From the NCBI RefSeq assembly GCF_019469265.1, contig NZ_CP048268.1, positions 2,124,117 through 2,188,116 on the forward strand: 64,000 nt of DNA. The letters run 5' to 3'. The translations under genes were made by a program, and so were the position numbers. Position 1 is the stretch's first letter. Each line of letters begins with the position of its first letter. The DNA is from Lactobacillus panisapium (lineage in GTDB: Bacteria; Bacillota; Bacilli; Lactobacillales; Lactobacillaceae). Below, piece by piece: positions 33,578 through 42,494 of the stretch. The notes under the pieces are model-generated. The model made no database searches. It saw nothing but the letters and a program-made list of their open reading frames with translations, and was not told the DNA's origin.

Positions 33578-35923
33578 ATGCTTCAATTAAAGAACTTACG
33601 CAAGTCTTATCATGTTGGCGACTCTGTGACGCATGCCTTGGATGATGTGTCCATTTCATTTCGAAACCAGGAATTTGTGGCAATACTTGGTCCTAGTGGA
33701 TCGGGTAAAACGACGATGCTAAACGTTATTGGCGGCCTTGACCGCTATGATAGTGGCGACTTGATTATTAATGGCAAATCAACTAAAAATTTTAAGGAAA
33801 CCGATTGGGACGCATATCGTAACAATTCCGTCGGCTTTGTTTTTCAGAATTATAATTTAATTTCACACTTATCAATTATCGCAAACGTTGAGTTGGGAAT
33901 GAACCTATCTGGCGTTCCTGCATCTGAAAGACGCAAACGTGCGATTGACGCCTTAACAGAAGTTGGATTAAAAGATCACATCTCAAAAAATCCTAACCAG
34001 TTATCTGGTGGTCAAATGCAGCGGGTCGCAATTGCACGTGCACTTGCCAACGATCCTGATATTCTTTTGTGTGACGAGCCCACCGGTGCTTTAGATACCG
34101 AAACCTCGGTGCAAATCATGAAGCTAATCAAAAAATTGTCGAAAGACCGACTTGTTGTCATGGTTACTCACAATTCTGACCTAGCTAAAGAGTATGCTTC
34201 GCGAATCGTTAATTTTCAAGATGGCAAAATTCTAAATGACTCCAATCCATTTACACCTGACAATGAGAAAGATACGTTTAATTTAAAACGGACAAAAATG
34301 TCTTATTGGAATGCTATCAAACTAAGCTTTACCAATATCATGACTAAAAAAGGGCGAACTACTTTAACTGCGTTTGCCTCTAGTATTGGAATTATCTCAA
34401 TTGCTATCGTCTTGGCGCTGTCCAATGGTTTTCAAAAACAAATTGATACCACAATGAGCAAGGCTTTGGCCAAGTATCCGGTAACGATTACGAAGACTGC
34501 AACTGATCTTAATAGTATTAGAGATCGTGACACTGCTAACAAAAATGTTAAAAATCGGGGTTATATTACCGCTAAACAGGACAGACTACAAAAATCTTCC
34601 CATGAAAACAAAATTACGCGCGAATACATTAATTATGTGAAAAAAATCAACCCCAAATATGCCAATAATATTTCTTATCAAGTTGGCGTCAGCCTTAATC
34701 TGATTGGTAATAATAATGGGCAGATCAAACCCGTTCAGTTTTCACCCCTTCCAGCTGGAACAGCTGCTTCACAAGCATACGAACAGATGCAATCCCAAGC
34801 TGCTAGTGTATCCTTTATGGGATCATCAGTTTTCCCAACCTCGCTTGATCAAAGCAAAGGAAACTTCCTTAAAGATAACTACCAACTTCTCTCGGGTACA
34901 TGGCCTAGCAAGGCAACCGATTTAGTTATGGTAGTGGATAATAAAAATTCGCTTAATCTTAATGTCTTGAAGAATCTTGGCATTAAAATTAAGTCCGGTG
35001 AAAAACTAGACTATCACAAGCTAATCGGCAAGGAATTCAAGGTAGTTTCTAACAATAATTATTATCAGGAATTGCCAACTGGCATGTTTGTTCCTAAAAA
35101 GCCTGATAAGACAATGTATGATAATAGCAAAATCAAATTACGTCTTGTCAGCGTGATTCGCCCAAAGAATGAAGATTCAATGGCCCTACTTTCTGAAGGT
35201 ATTGTCTACAGCGATAAATTAGCTGTTAAAATTATTGATGAGAATCAAAACTCTGCTATCGTCAAAGCTCAGAAAAAGACTTCTCGCAACGTCATGACTG
35301 GGCAAAATATGAATGCCACTGTTAAGAAGCAAATGATGCAATCCATCGGGGGCTCTGCTCTTCCTGCAGGGATTATGATCTACCCTAATGATTTTGATTC
35401 TAAAGACAAGGTTTTAGATTACCTTGATAAGTGGAATAAGGGTAAAAAGAAGAAAGATCAGATTCTGTACACTGATATGTCGAGCGCGGTTACTTCCATG
35501 ACTGGTGGTTTACTCAGCGGAATTACAACTGTGCTAGTCGCCTTTGCAGCAATTTCGCTTGTAACTTCGATGATTATGATTGGGATTTTAACTTACACAT
35601 CAGTACTAGAACGAACCAAAGAAATCGGTATTTTAAAGGCCCTTGGAGCAAGAAAGAAAGACATTACCCGTGTGTTTGATGCTGAAACATTTATCTTAGG
35701 AATTTTTTCAGGTGTATTAGGTATCGTCATTGCCCAATTGCTTATTTTCCCGATTAATAGCGTCTTATATTCTATGACCGATCTTGCAAATGTCGCACAA
35801 CTTAATCCAGTTCACGCGCTAATCTTAATAGTTATTTCTACTATTTTAACCGTGTTAGGTGGACACTTACCTGCACGAATGGCAGCTAAGAAAGACGCAG
35901 CGATTGCTTTAAGAAGTGAATAA
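33578..35923 (+). CDS. MacB-like ABC transporter, fused ATPase and permease
   Basis: 781 aa. ATPase domain 1-225: Walker A GPSGSGKTT (38-46), signature LSGGQMQRVAIARAL, Walker B ILLCDEPTGALD. The permease half has one helix at about 265-285, a large extracytoplasmic domain (about 290-650) and three C-terminal helices with the FtsX signature (ERTKEIGILKALGARKKDI). Family members export or extract peptides, lipids or macrolides. Monocistronic; no two-component system next to it. Confidence 0.9.
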   Translation: MLQLKNLRKSYHVGDSVTHALDDVSISFRNQEFVAILGPSGSGKTTMLNVIGGLDRYDSGDLIINGKSTKNFKETDWDAYRNNSVGFVFQNYNLISHLSIIANVELGMNLSGVPASERRKRAIDALTEVGLKDHISKNPNQLSGGQMQRVAIARALANDPDILLCDEPTGALDTETSVQIMKLIKKLSKDRLVVMVTHNSDLAKEYASRIVNFQDGKILNDSNPFTPDNEKDTFNLKRTKMSYWNAIKLSFTNIMTKKGRTTLTAFASSIGIISIAIVLALSNGFQKQIDTTMSKALAKYPVTITKTATDLNSIRDRDTANKNVKNRGYITAKQDRLQKSSHENKITREYINYVKKINPKYANNISYQVGVSLNLIGNNNGQIKPVQFSPLPAGTAASQAYEQMQSQAASVSFMGSSVFPTSLDQSKGNFLKDNYQLLSGTWPSKATDLVMVVDNKNSLNLNVLKNLGIKIKSGEKLDYHKLIGKEFKVVSNNNYYQELPTGMFVPKKPDKTMYDNSKIKLRLVSVIRPKNEDSMALLSEGIVYSDKLAVKIIDENQNSAIVKAQKKTSRNVMTGQNMNATVKKQMMQSIGGSALPAGIMIYPNDFDSKDKVLDYLDKWNKGKKKKDQILYTDMSSAVTSMTGGLLSGITTVLVAFAAISLVTSMIMIGILTYTSVLERTKEIGILKALGARKKDITRVFDAETFILGIFSGVLGIVIAQLLIFPINSVLYSMTDLANVAQLNPVHALILIVISTILTVLGGHLPARMAAKKDAAIALRSE

Positions 35924-35930
35924 AAGCGTT

Positions 35931-35983
35931 AAAAGCAATTATTATGTTACATGTGAAACATGCTTCCATAATACTTGCTTTTT
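35931..35983 (+). terminator. Terminator with a parS-like loop
   Basis: AAAAGCAATTATTATG pairs with CATAATACTTGCTTTT, followed by T. The loop contains TGTTACATGTGAAACA. Confidence 0.7.
35945..35960. promoter_or_regulatory. parS-like site (14/16)
   Basis: TGTTACATGTGAAACA; mismatches at variable position 5 and at position 8. Confidence 0.5.
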
Positions 35984-36031
35984 GTTTGCCAAAAATTTTT
36001 GAATAATAGTTATGTTTCTTTTTTTAGCTAG

Positions 36032-36061
36032 TTGACAGATTGGTATATGCCAATTTATAAT
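36032..36061 (+). promoter_or_regulatory. nagB promoter with a NagR-like operator
   Basis: -35 TTGACA (36032-36037), 18-base spacer, -10 TATAAT (36056-36061). The spacer holds the inverted repeat ATTGGTATATGCCAAT (36039-36054), whose ATTGGTATA half matches known NagR/GntR-HutC operators. Confidence 0.75.
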
Positions 36062-36090
36062 TAGCATTAAGATATTTTGGAGGCATAATT

Positions 36091-36816
36091 ATGAAAATCA
36101 TCGTTACAGACAGTAAAGAAAATGGCAGCACTGAAGGTTTCAAGCTTTTTGAAAAAAGCATTAACAATGGTGCTAAGGTAATCGGCTTAGCAACTGGCTC
36201 TACCCCAGTAGATCTATATCAAGAATGGACTGAAAGCAATCTTGATAACTCTGATTTGATCAGTATTAACCTTGACGAATATGTTGGCTTAACTTCTGAC
36301 AATGATCAAAGCTATCATTACTTCATGCAAAAAAACTTGTTTGCAAAGAAGCCTTTTAAAAAGTCATACATTCCTGATGGAATAAAAGCAATTAATGATC
36401 CACAAGGTGCATCTGATGATTACAACCAAATTATCGCTGAAAATCCAATCGACATTCAGCTTCTAGGTTTAGGTCAAAACGGTCATATTGCTTTTAACGA
36501 ACCAGGAACACCTTTTGATTCGGTAACTCATGAAGTTAAATTGACTGAAAATACCATTCAAGCCAATTCACGTTTCTTCAGTAAGATTGAAGACGTGCCA
36601 AAATCTGCAATTTGTATGGGGATTGCAAATATCATGGCAGCAAAAGAGATTGTCATTATGGCCTTTGGTGAAAACAAAGCGGATGCTGTTAAGAAGATGG
36701 TTGAAGGCCCTGTAACCGAAGATGTACCTGCTTCAATTTTGCAAAAACATGATAATGTAACACTTATTGTCGATAATGCTGCTGCAAGTAAGCTTAGTGC
36801 TAGTGCGAAGAATTAG
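36091..36816 (+). CDS. nagB: Glucosamine-6-phosphate deaminase
   Basis: 241 aa, short NagB form. [33 protein letters not shown] and [19 protein letters not shown] are diagnostic. It converts GlcN-6-P to fructose-6-P and ammonia, linking amino sugars to glycolysis. GGAGG ribosome binding site. Monocistronic, ended by the hairpin at 36838-36866. Confidence 0.96.
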   Translation: MKIIVTDSKENGSTEGFKLFEKSINNGAKVIGLATGSTPVDLYQEWTESNLDNSDLISINLDEYVGLTSDNDQSYHYFMQKNLFAKKPFKKSYIPDGIKAINDPQGASDDYNQIIAENPIDIQLLGLGQNGHIAFNEPGTPFDSVTHEVKLTENTIQANSRFFSKIEDVPKSAICMGIANIMAAKEIVIMAFGENKADAVKKMVEGPVTEDVPASILQKHDNVTLIVDNAAASKLSASAKN

Positions 36817-36837
36817 ATAATAAAATAACAAAGATAG

Positions 36838-36866
36838 AAAAAAGATGCATTAATGCATCTTTTTTT
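36838..36866 (+). terminator. nagB terminator
   Basis: AAAAAAGATGCAT and ATGCATCTTTTTTT form a perfect hairpin. Confidence 0.9.
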
Positions 36867-36974
36867 GTGTCCTAAAACAGTAAATCCTAAGCAGATATAA
36901 ATTGGTGCATATCGCTAGGCTAACAAAATAATCCGTATTATGATTAAGTTGAATCATGAGAGGATGGTGATAAG

Positions 36975-37529
36975 TTGAAGCGAAGTAAAAAGTGGTTACT
37001 GGTAGTGTTAATGATTTTATTATTACCCTTGCCAATTTACTTTCTATGGGAAACTAGTGGTTTTTGGCAAAAGTATTTAAAGATTAAACTACCCAGTATG
37101 GGGACACTGAATCCAGTACTAGAATGGTATTTAATCGTTGTCAGCGCTGTTGTCCTTTTAGTTTTAATTATTAGTTTATTAGTTGTCCTATTTTGGCCTG
37201 TTCAAAGGTACTTTATTTTGATTCACAAGCATGACGGACAAGTCAAAGTTACTAGCAAAGCAATTAATGGCTACGTCATGAATTCATTGGCAGATTTGCC
37301 TTTTATTAATAAAGTCAAGGTTGATTCAAAACTCACTAATCATAAGATCAACATCAAAATTAGTGGTAATCTTGGGCGCGGTGAAAATGTTAGTGCCCTT
37401 CTCGAAAATTACTTAGAAGAGTTAAAGAACAACCTTAACCGGTTATTGGGAATTGAACAGAAGCCAAAGATCAAAATCAAATTTGTTAATTATCAAAACC
37501 CCGATAAACCAGAGACGCGCGTTCAATAA
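36975..37529 (+). CDS. amaP: Alkaline shock membrane anchor protein AmaP
   Basis: 184 aa, TTG start after GAGGATGG. Two membrane helices (about 7-25 and 50-75) then a cytoplasmic Asp23-like domain. It anchors Asp23 at the membrane. First gene of the amaP-DUF2273-asp23 operon (12 and 17 base gaps). Confidence 0.88.
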   Translation: MKRSKKWLLVVLMILLLPLPIYFLWETSGFWQKYLKIKLPSMGTLNPVLEWYLIVVSAVVLLVLIISLLVVLFWPVQRYFILIHKHDGQVKVTSKAINGYVMNSLADLPFINKVKVDSKLTNHKINIKISGNLGRGENVSALLENYLEELKNNLNRLLGIEQKPKIKIKFVNYQNPDKPETRVQ

Positions 37530-37540
37530 AGGAGGCTGAA

Positions 37541-37723
37541 ATGAACGAAATTTTACAAAAACACCTCCCAGAAATATGCGGTGCTGTAATCGGCTTGTTA
37601 CTAGCATTTTGTTTTTTGGGACTAGGATTTTTTAAAACTATTTTTGTAGTCGTAATGTTAGTAGTTGGTTTTTTAGTCGGACACTATTGGCCCCTGCTGA
37701 AAAGTCTTGTAAGTAAACAATAA
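37541..37723 (+). CDS. DUF2273 small membrane protein
   Basis: 60 aa, two hydrophobic helices with VIGLLLAFCFLGLGFFK and VGFLVGHYWP. It lies between amaP and asp23 as in staphylococci. AAAGGAGG ribosome binding site. Confidence 0.88.
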   Translation: MNEILQKHLPEICGAVIGLLLAFCFLGLGFFKTIFVVVMLVVGFLVGHYWPLLKSLVSKQ

Positions 37724-37739
37724 TTGAAAGGAACTTAAT

Positions 37740-38264
37740 ATGGTACAAAATAATAATCAAAGTAGTGCAAACAACTCAAGCAGCTCAAAGCAAGAAATTA
37801 AGGGCGACTTAAAGTATGACGAAAAAGTCATTCAAAAGATTATTGGTATTGCCCTCTCCGATGTTAAAGGTTTATTGGATGTTAACGGCGGCTTTTTCTC
37901 AAACTTAGCTGACAAGATTGTTAACAACGATGATGTTACCAATGGTGTTAATGTTGAAGTTGGTAAAAAGCAAGTAGCAGTTGATATCGAAATTATTGCT
38001 GAATACGGTGTTGAAATTCCTAAACTTTATGATGAAATCAGACAAAAGATTTACGACAAGGTTAAGGAAATGACGGGCTTAGATACGGTTGAAGTTAATG
38101 TCACCGTTGTTGATATTAAGACTAAAGAAGAACACGAAAAAGATTCAGTCAGTCTGCAAGATCGGATTACCGGTGCAACACAAGATGCCAAGGATAAGAT
38201 TGGCGAACAAAAAGATAAGGTTGAAGACAAAGTCGAAGATAAAAAAGAAGACCGCGTTAAATAA
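37740..38264 (+). CDS. asp23: Asp23/Gls24 envelope stress response protein
   Basis: 174 aa. Asp23 domain about 28-130 (YDEKVIQKIIGIALSDVKGLLDVNGGFF, VNVEVGKKQVAVDIEIIAEYGVEIP, VTVVDIKTKEE), then a highly charged helical tail of K-V-E-D repeats. Abundant membrane-associated envelope stress protein in Gram-positives. Confidence 0.93.
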   Translation: MVQNNNQSSANNSSSSKQEIKGDLKYDEKVIQKIIGIALSDVKGLLDVNGGFFSNLADKIVNNDDVTNGVNVEVGKKQVAVDIEIIAEYGVEIPKLYDEIRQKIYDKVKEMTGLDTVEVNVTVVDIKTKEEHEKDSVSLQDRITGATQDAKDKIGEQKDKVEDKVEDKKEDRVK

Positions 38265-38288
38265 TCATCCTTTAGCAGGATAAGTTTT

Positions 38289-38329
38289 AAAAAGTGAAGT
38301 AGTACACTTAAATGCTACGTCACTTTTTT
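38289..38329 (+). terminator. asp23 operon terminator
   Basis: AAAAAGTGAAGTAG pairs with CTACGTCACTTTTTT. Confidence 0.8.
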
Positions 38330-38345
38330 GGTTTCACGTGAAACG
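38330..38345. promoter_or_regulatory. parS-like site (14/16)
   Basis: GGTTTCACGTGAAACG keeps the 14-base palindrome core TTTCACGTGAAA plus flanking G and C; only the outermost bases differ. Confidence 0.7.
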
Positions 38346-38561
38346 AAGTACTTTTTATCAAAGCAAAATAGCACAAAAGCCGTCTAATTTAGCTGGATTT
38401 TTTATGTAGCAATAACTAAATCTACCGCCATTAACAACTAAGATAACCTCTTAAATTTTATACCAGTTATTGCATAAAAATATTGCCAGCTTATTACTGT
38501 TTAAAAACAAAATAATATACCAAAAATTGACGACTGTTTTTTTAGCACTGCTCAGTTACTT

Positions 38562-38577
38562 TGTTTCACGTGAAACA
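38562..38577. promoter_or_regulatory. parS site, exact consensus
   Basis: TGTTTCACGTGAAACA is identical to the 16-base ParB/Spo0J centromere sequence. ParB clamps load here and spread to organise the origin region. Confidence 0.93.
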
Positions 38578-38752
38578 ATAACTATTGATCTAAATATTGA
38601 AAAATATTTGGCTCTACTCAGTAATTTTTTTAACTATTTTATACAAAATCACTTGACTTTTTAGTGGCAATTTCAATTAACTTTTTACTTGTATGCCACT
38701 ATATCTCGTATTAAACTAGATAAGAATCTATATATTGTATTTAAGAAAGAAC

Positions 38753-39403
38753 GTGATTCAAGTTATTGTTTTAAGCGGGCCAATTGGAGCCGGTAAATCC
38801 AGTTTAACCAGTATTTTAGCCGAACATTTAGGTACTCAGGCCTTTTATGAGGGAGTTGATAATAATCCAGTTCTTCCTTTATATTACAAGGACATGAAGC
38901 GGTACACTTTTTTACTTAATATCTACTTGCTCAACCATCGGTTAGCTCAAATTAATCAGGCAGTCAGAGAAAAAAATAGCGTTTCCGATCGTTCAATTTA
39001 TGAAGATGCTCTCTTTTTCCAGATGAACGCTGAAAGTAAGGTTGCCGACCCTACTGAATTTAAAATTTATGACAGTCTGCTTGAAAATATGATGGAGGAT
39101 ACTCCTGGAAATCCAAGCAAAAAGCCTGACTTATTAATTTACATTCGCGTATCTTTAGACACAATGTTAAAACGCATTGAAAAACGTGGCCGTTCTTATG
39201 AGCAAATTAGTACTGATCCTAGTCTGAAAGATTACTACGCACGTTTAATTCGCTACTATGAACCATGGTATGAAAACTATGATGCATCTGCCAAAATAGC
39301 AATTGACGGTGATCGGTATGATTTCATCGGCAACGAAGACGCTAAAAAAGAAGTTTTGAACCAGATTGATAATAAATTGCGTGAAATCGGCAATTTGAAA
39401 TAA
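38753..39403 (+). CDS. Deoxynucleoside kinase, first of a tandem pair (dAK-like)
   Basis: 216 aa from GTG 38753, placed by the AAGAAAGAAC ribosome binding site and by alignment with the next gene. P-loop GPIGAGKSS near residue 8, then [18 protein letters not shown] and the arginine lid [12 protein letters not shown]. Lactobacilli of this group lack ribonucleotide-reductase-based dNTP supply under many conditions and salvage purine deoxynucleosides with a dAK/dGK heterodimer. Length resembles the dAK subunit; the assignment of subunits is tentative. Confidence 0.85.
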   Translation: MIQVIVLSGPIGAGKSSLTSILAEHLGTQAFYEGVDNNPVLPLYYKDMKRYTFLLNIYLLNHRLAQINQAVREKNSVSDRSIYEDALFFQMNAESKVADPTEFKIYDSLLENMMEDTPGNPSKKPDLLIYIRVSLDTMLKRIEKRGRSYEQISTDPSLKDYYARLIRYYEPWYENYDASAKIAIDGDRYDFIGNEDAKKEVLNQIDNKLREIGNLK

Positions 39404-39415
39404 AGAAGGAACGTG

Positions 39416-40102
39416 ATGACAGTTATTGTTTTAAGTGGCCCAATTGGAGCCGGTAAATCCAGTCTAACCAGTATTTTAGCTAAATATTTAGGAACTAAGC
39501 CTTTCTATGAAAGTGTTGACGACAATCCTGTCTTGCCACTTTTTTATGCTGACCCTAAGAAATATGCATTTTTACTGCAAGTCTTTTTCCTAAATACACG
39601 CTTTCGTAGTATCAAAGATGCGCTAACCGATGATAACAATGTGCTTGATCGTTCCATCTATGAAGATGCACTCTTTTTCCAAATGAACGCAGATATTGGC
39701 CGCGCAACTACTGAAGAAGTTGACACTTATTATGAGCTTTTGAATAATATGATGAATGAGCTAAAGCATATGCCAAAGAAAAATCCTGACTTGCTTGTTC
39801 ACATTAATGTTTCTTATGACACAATGCTCAAACGAATTCAAAAGCGTGGCCGACCATACGAACAGCTCAGTTATGACGCAACGCTTGAGGATTATTACAA
39901 ACGGCTCTTACGTTATTACAAGCCATGGTACGAAAACTATGACTACTCGCCAAAAATGGAAATAAATGGCGATGAACTTGACTTTATGACGGATGAGCAC
40001 GCTCGCGAAGTTGTTTTAGAGCAAATTGTTGCTAAATTAAAGGAAATGGGCAAGTTGCCTGAATCATGGGATAAGTCAACGAAAATTGAAATTGATGCCT
40101 AA
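39416..40102 (+). CDS. Deoxynucleoside kinase, second of a tandem pair (dGK-like)
   Basis: 228 aa from ATG 39416 (a GTG one codon earlier is possible), with AAGAAGGAAC upstream. Same fold and motifs: [44 protein letters not shown]. It starts 12 bases after the first kinase, and its first 65 bases are nearly identical to those of that gene. The longer C-terminus (PESWDKSTKIEIDA) fits dGK. Confidence 0.85.
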   Translation: MTVIVLSGPIGAGKSSLTSILAKYLGTKPFYESVDDNPVLPLFYADPKKYAFLLQVFFLNTRFRSIKDALTDDNNVLDRSIYEDALFFQMNADIGRATTEEVDTYYELLNNMMNELKHMPKKNPDLLVHINVSYDTMLKRIQKRGRPYEQLSYDATLEDYYKRLLRYYKPWYENYDYSPKMEINGDELDFMTDEHAREVVLEQIVAKLKEMGKLPESWDKSTKIEIDA

Positions 40103-40108
40103 AGATCT

Positions 40109-40149
40109 AATCGCTTTTCTACTTAAAAGTTAGAGAAGCGATTTTTTTT
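40109..40149 (+). terminator. Kinase pair terminator
   Basis: AATCGCTTTTCT pairs with AGAGAAGCGATT and is followed by a T-run. Confidence 0.9.
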
Positions 40150-40288
40150 GCCATTTTGCAATGATAGTGCTTAATTAAGCGATATCATTTAAAAAGTCTA
40201 CAGTCACATGCTTTATCAGAAAAAAACTGTGGTATGCTTGTTCTATGTAACTTTTTCAGGTAATTTTAATTTCACCTAGAATTCAACT

Positions 40289-40302
40289 AACTCAGCTGAG
40301 TT
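40289..40302. promoter_or_regulatory. 14-bp perfect palindrome before the ABC operon
   Basis: AACTCAGCTGAGTT lies 27 bases before the permease start codon, in the probable 5' untranslated region; possible repressor site. Confidence 0.45.
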
Positions 40303-40328
40303 GTACGGCTGCTACAAAGGAGAACACA

Positions 40329-40970
40329 ATGAACTATATTATCTCAATCATGCCTTCTCTATTTTCTGGCGCAAAAATGACGCTAATCCTCTTTATATGG
40401 ACACTAGTTATCTCTATTCCTCTTGGCATCATTGTCAGCTTAGGCTTAGTCTCACACTTTAAACCATTACGCCTAGTCTTGAAATTTTATATATGGATTA
40501 TGCGGGGAACGCCGCTGTTATTACAATTAATTTTTATTTTTTACGGTTTGCCAATTATTGGTATCATTTTTCAGAGATATAATGCTGCCCTTTTTGCATT
40601 TGTTTTAAACTATACCGCGTATTTTGCCGAAATTTTTCGGGGTGGTTTTCAATCTGTTCCAGCTGGGCAATATGAGAGTGCGCACGTATTGCAATTAACA
40701 TACTGGCAGACTCTGCGACATATTATTATTCCGCAAGTAAGCAAAATTGTTATTCCGTCAATTGGTAACGAGGTAATTAATCTGGTAAAAGATACCTCAT
40801 TAGTGTACGTTATCGGCTTAGGCGAACTGTTACGAGCTGGGAATGTGGCAACTGCACGTGACGTAACCCTTGTTCCATTGGTCTTAGTAGGCATAATTTA
40901 CTTATTAATGACAGGAATTGCTTCATTTGTATTGAAAAAGATTGAACATAATTACTCTAAATGGAAATAG
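40329..40970 (+). CDS. Amino acid ABC transporter permease (HisM/GlnP family)
   Basis: 213 aa, about five helices. The EAA loop is QLTYWQTLRHIIIPQVSKIVIPSIGNEVINLVKDTSLVYVIGL, and YTAYFAEIFRGGFQSVPAGQ is the polar amino acid permease signature. First gene of a three-gene operon with AAAGGAG ribosome binding site. Confidence 0.92.
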   Translation: MNYIISIMPSLFSGAKMTLILFIWTLVISIPLGIIVSLGLVSHFKPLRLVLKFYIWIMRGTPLLLQLIFIFYGLPIIGIIFQRYNAALFAFVLNYTAYFAEIFRGGFQSVPAGQYESAHVLQLTYWQTLRHIIIPQVSKIVIPSIGNEVINLVKDTSLVYVIGLGELLRAGNVATARDVTLVPLVLVGIIYLLMTGIASFVLKKIEHNYSKWK

Positions 40971-40985
40971 AGAAAAGGAACTATC

Positions 40986-41651
40986 ATGCTTGAATTAAGA
41001 GATATTACCAAAAAATTTGGTTCCCGTGTCATCCTAAACAAATTAAACTTGACTATTCCAAACGGACAGATTTTAGCAATTGTTGGCCATTCCGGTGCAG
41101 GAAAAACAACCTTATTGCGCTGCTTAAGCGGTCTTGAAAAAATTGACTCCGGTCACTTCTTCTGGAATAAGCATGAATTTGATCCAGCCGTTCCTAACCA
41201 AAAGAGTCAAATTATTGGTGTCGTCTTTCAAAATTACGAATTATTTCCTAATTTGACCGTTAAAGACAACATTACTTTGGCACCTATATTAGTCCGCAAA
41301 GAAGACCGTAAATTAGCAGAGCAAAAAGCACAAAAATTGTTGGAGCAGCTTGACCTGATCGGTAAAGATTCACTTTACCCCTACCAACTTTCAGGCGGTC
41401 AGCAGCAACGGGTTGCTATTGCCCGCGCTCTTGCAATGGCTCCAAGGATTTTATGCTATGACGAACCAACATCTGCTCTAGACCCTGCTTTACGTACAAA
41501 AGTCGGCGAAATAATCCTTCAGTTAAAACAAGATCATGGTATGACTCAGATCATTGTTACTCATGACATGGATTTTGCCAATCAAGTTGCTGATCGTATT
41601 TTTACAGTCAAGGCTTTGGATAACGGAGAAAGCTATGAAAATGAAGACTAA
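40986..41651 (+). CDS. Amino acid ABC transporter ATP-binding protein
   Basis: 221 aa. Walker A GHSGAGKTT, Q-loop VVFQNYELFPN, signature LSGGQQQRVAIARAL, Walker B LCYDEPTSALDP. GlnQ/HisP class. Its 3' end overlaps the lipoprotein gene by 17 bases. Confidence 0.94.
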   Translation: MLELRDITKKFGSRVILNKLNLTIPNGQILAIVGHSGAGKTTLLRCLSGLEKIDSGHFFWNKHEFDPAVPNQKSQIIGVVFQNYELFPNLTVKDNITLAPILVRKEDRKLAEQKAQKLLEQLDLIGKDSLYPYQLSGGQQQRVAIARALAMAPRILCYDEPTSALDPALRTKVGEIILQLKQDHGMTQIIVTHDMDFANQVADRIFTVKALDNGESYENED

Positions 41652-42489
41652 ACGATTTCCAGCCCTCATAATTCTAGTTTTAGCACTAGTAATGTTATCT
41701 GGGTGCAGTGGCATTTCTTTAAATAAACGAGCTAACACGGTCGATAATTGGTCTCATATTAAGCAACGAGGCTATGTTATTGTCGGTGTTGACGATACAT
41801 TTGTGCCAATGGATTTCCAACAAAAAAACGGTCGGTTAACGGGTTATGATGTCGATTTGGCAAATGCTGTCTTTAAGTTATACGGCTTAAAGGTCAGTTT
41901 TCAAACAATTGACTGGTCAATGAATACAACTGAGCTGCGCAACGGTACAATTGATTTAATTTGGAATGGTTTTAGTAAAACACCGGCAAGAAAGAAAAAA
42001 GTAAGGTTTAGCAAAACCTATTTATATAGTAGTCAAGTTTTAGTTGCACTACGCCGAAATAAAATCTTTAAGCCAGCTGATATGAAACAACAAACACTCG
42101 GAGTGCAATCTGGATCATCTGGTTACAACGATGTCATGAATTATCCCCGTGTTTTTATTAACAGAATTAAAGGACACGATCCAATTCTCTACGATTCCTT
42201 CACCAATGCCTTTATTGATCTAAATGCTGGTCGTATTCAAGGTCTATTAATAGATAGCACCTACGCAAATTATTATATTTCACACGAGAAAAAACCAGAA
42301 TTATTTTCTGAAGTCGACAGTCCTTTCCCCAAAGAAGAATTTGCGGTTGGAATGCGGAAAAGCGATACAACTTTATGCCGAAAAGTCAATGCAGGTCTAG
42401 AAGAGCTCGCACGAAATGGTACTTTAGACCGAATCAACCATAAATGGTTTGGCAACAAAGCACAATCACCTTTATTAAAAGCCAAGTAA
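41635..42489 (+). CDS. Amino acid ABC transporter substrate-binding lipoprotein
   Basis: 284 aa from ATG 41635 (GGAG 6 bases upstream). Signal peptide ending in the lipobox LSGC near residue 24. Periplasmic-binding-protein family 3: RGYVIVGVDDTFVPMDFQQKNGRLTGYDVDLA, RNGTIDLIWNGFSKTPAR, EFAVGMRKSDTTL. Ligand probably a polar or sulfur amino acid; not resolved. Confidence 0.92.
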   Translation: MKMKTKRFPALIILVLALVMLSGCSGISLNKRANTVDNWSHIKQRGYVIVGVDDTFVPMDFQQKNGRLTGYDVDLANAVFKLYGLKVSFQTIDWSMNTTELRNGTIDLIWNGFSKTPARKKKVRFSKTYLYSSQVLVALRRNKIFKPADMKQQTLGVQSGSSGYNDVMNYPRVFINRIKGHDPILYDSFTNAFIDLNAGRIQGLLIDSTYANYYISHEKKPELFSEVDSPFPKEEFAVGMRKSDTTLCRKVNAGLEELARNGTLDRINHKWFGNKAQSPLLKAK

Positions 42490-42494
42490 TATAT

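Larger units (their letters stand above)
38265..38752. other. 488-base intergenic region with two parS-type sites
   Basis: Contents: the asp23 terminator (38289-38329), a parS-like site abutting it (38330-38345), a 9-bp long-range inverted repeat (GCAATAACT near 38410, AGTTATTGC near 38464), the exact parS (38562-38577), and a TTGACT at 38653-38658 that may be a kinase -35 box. No credible ORF. Confidence 0.7.
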
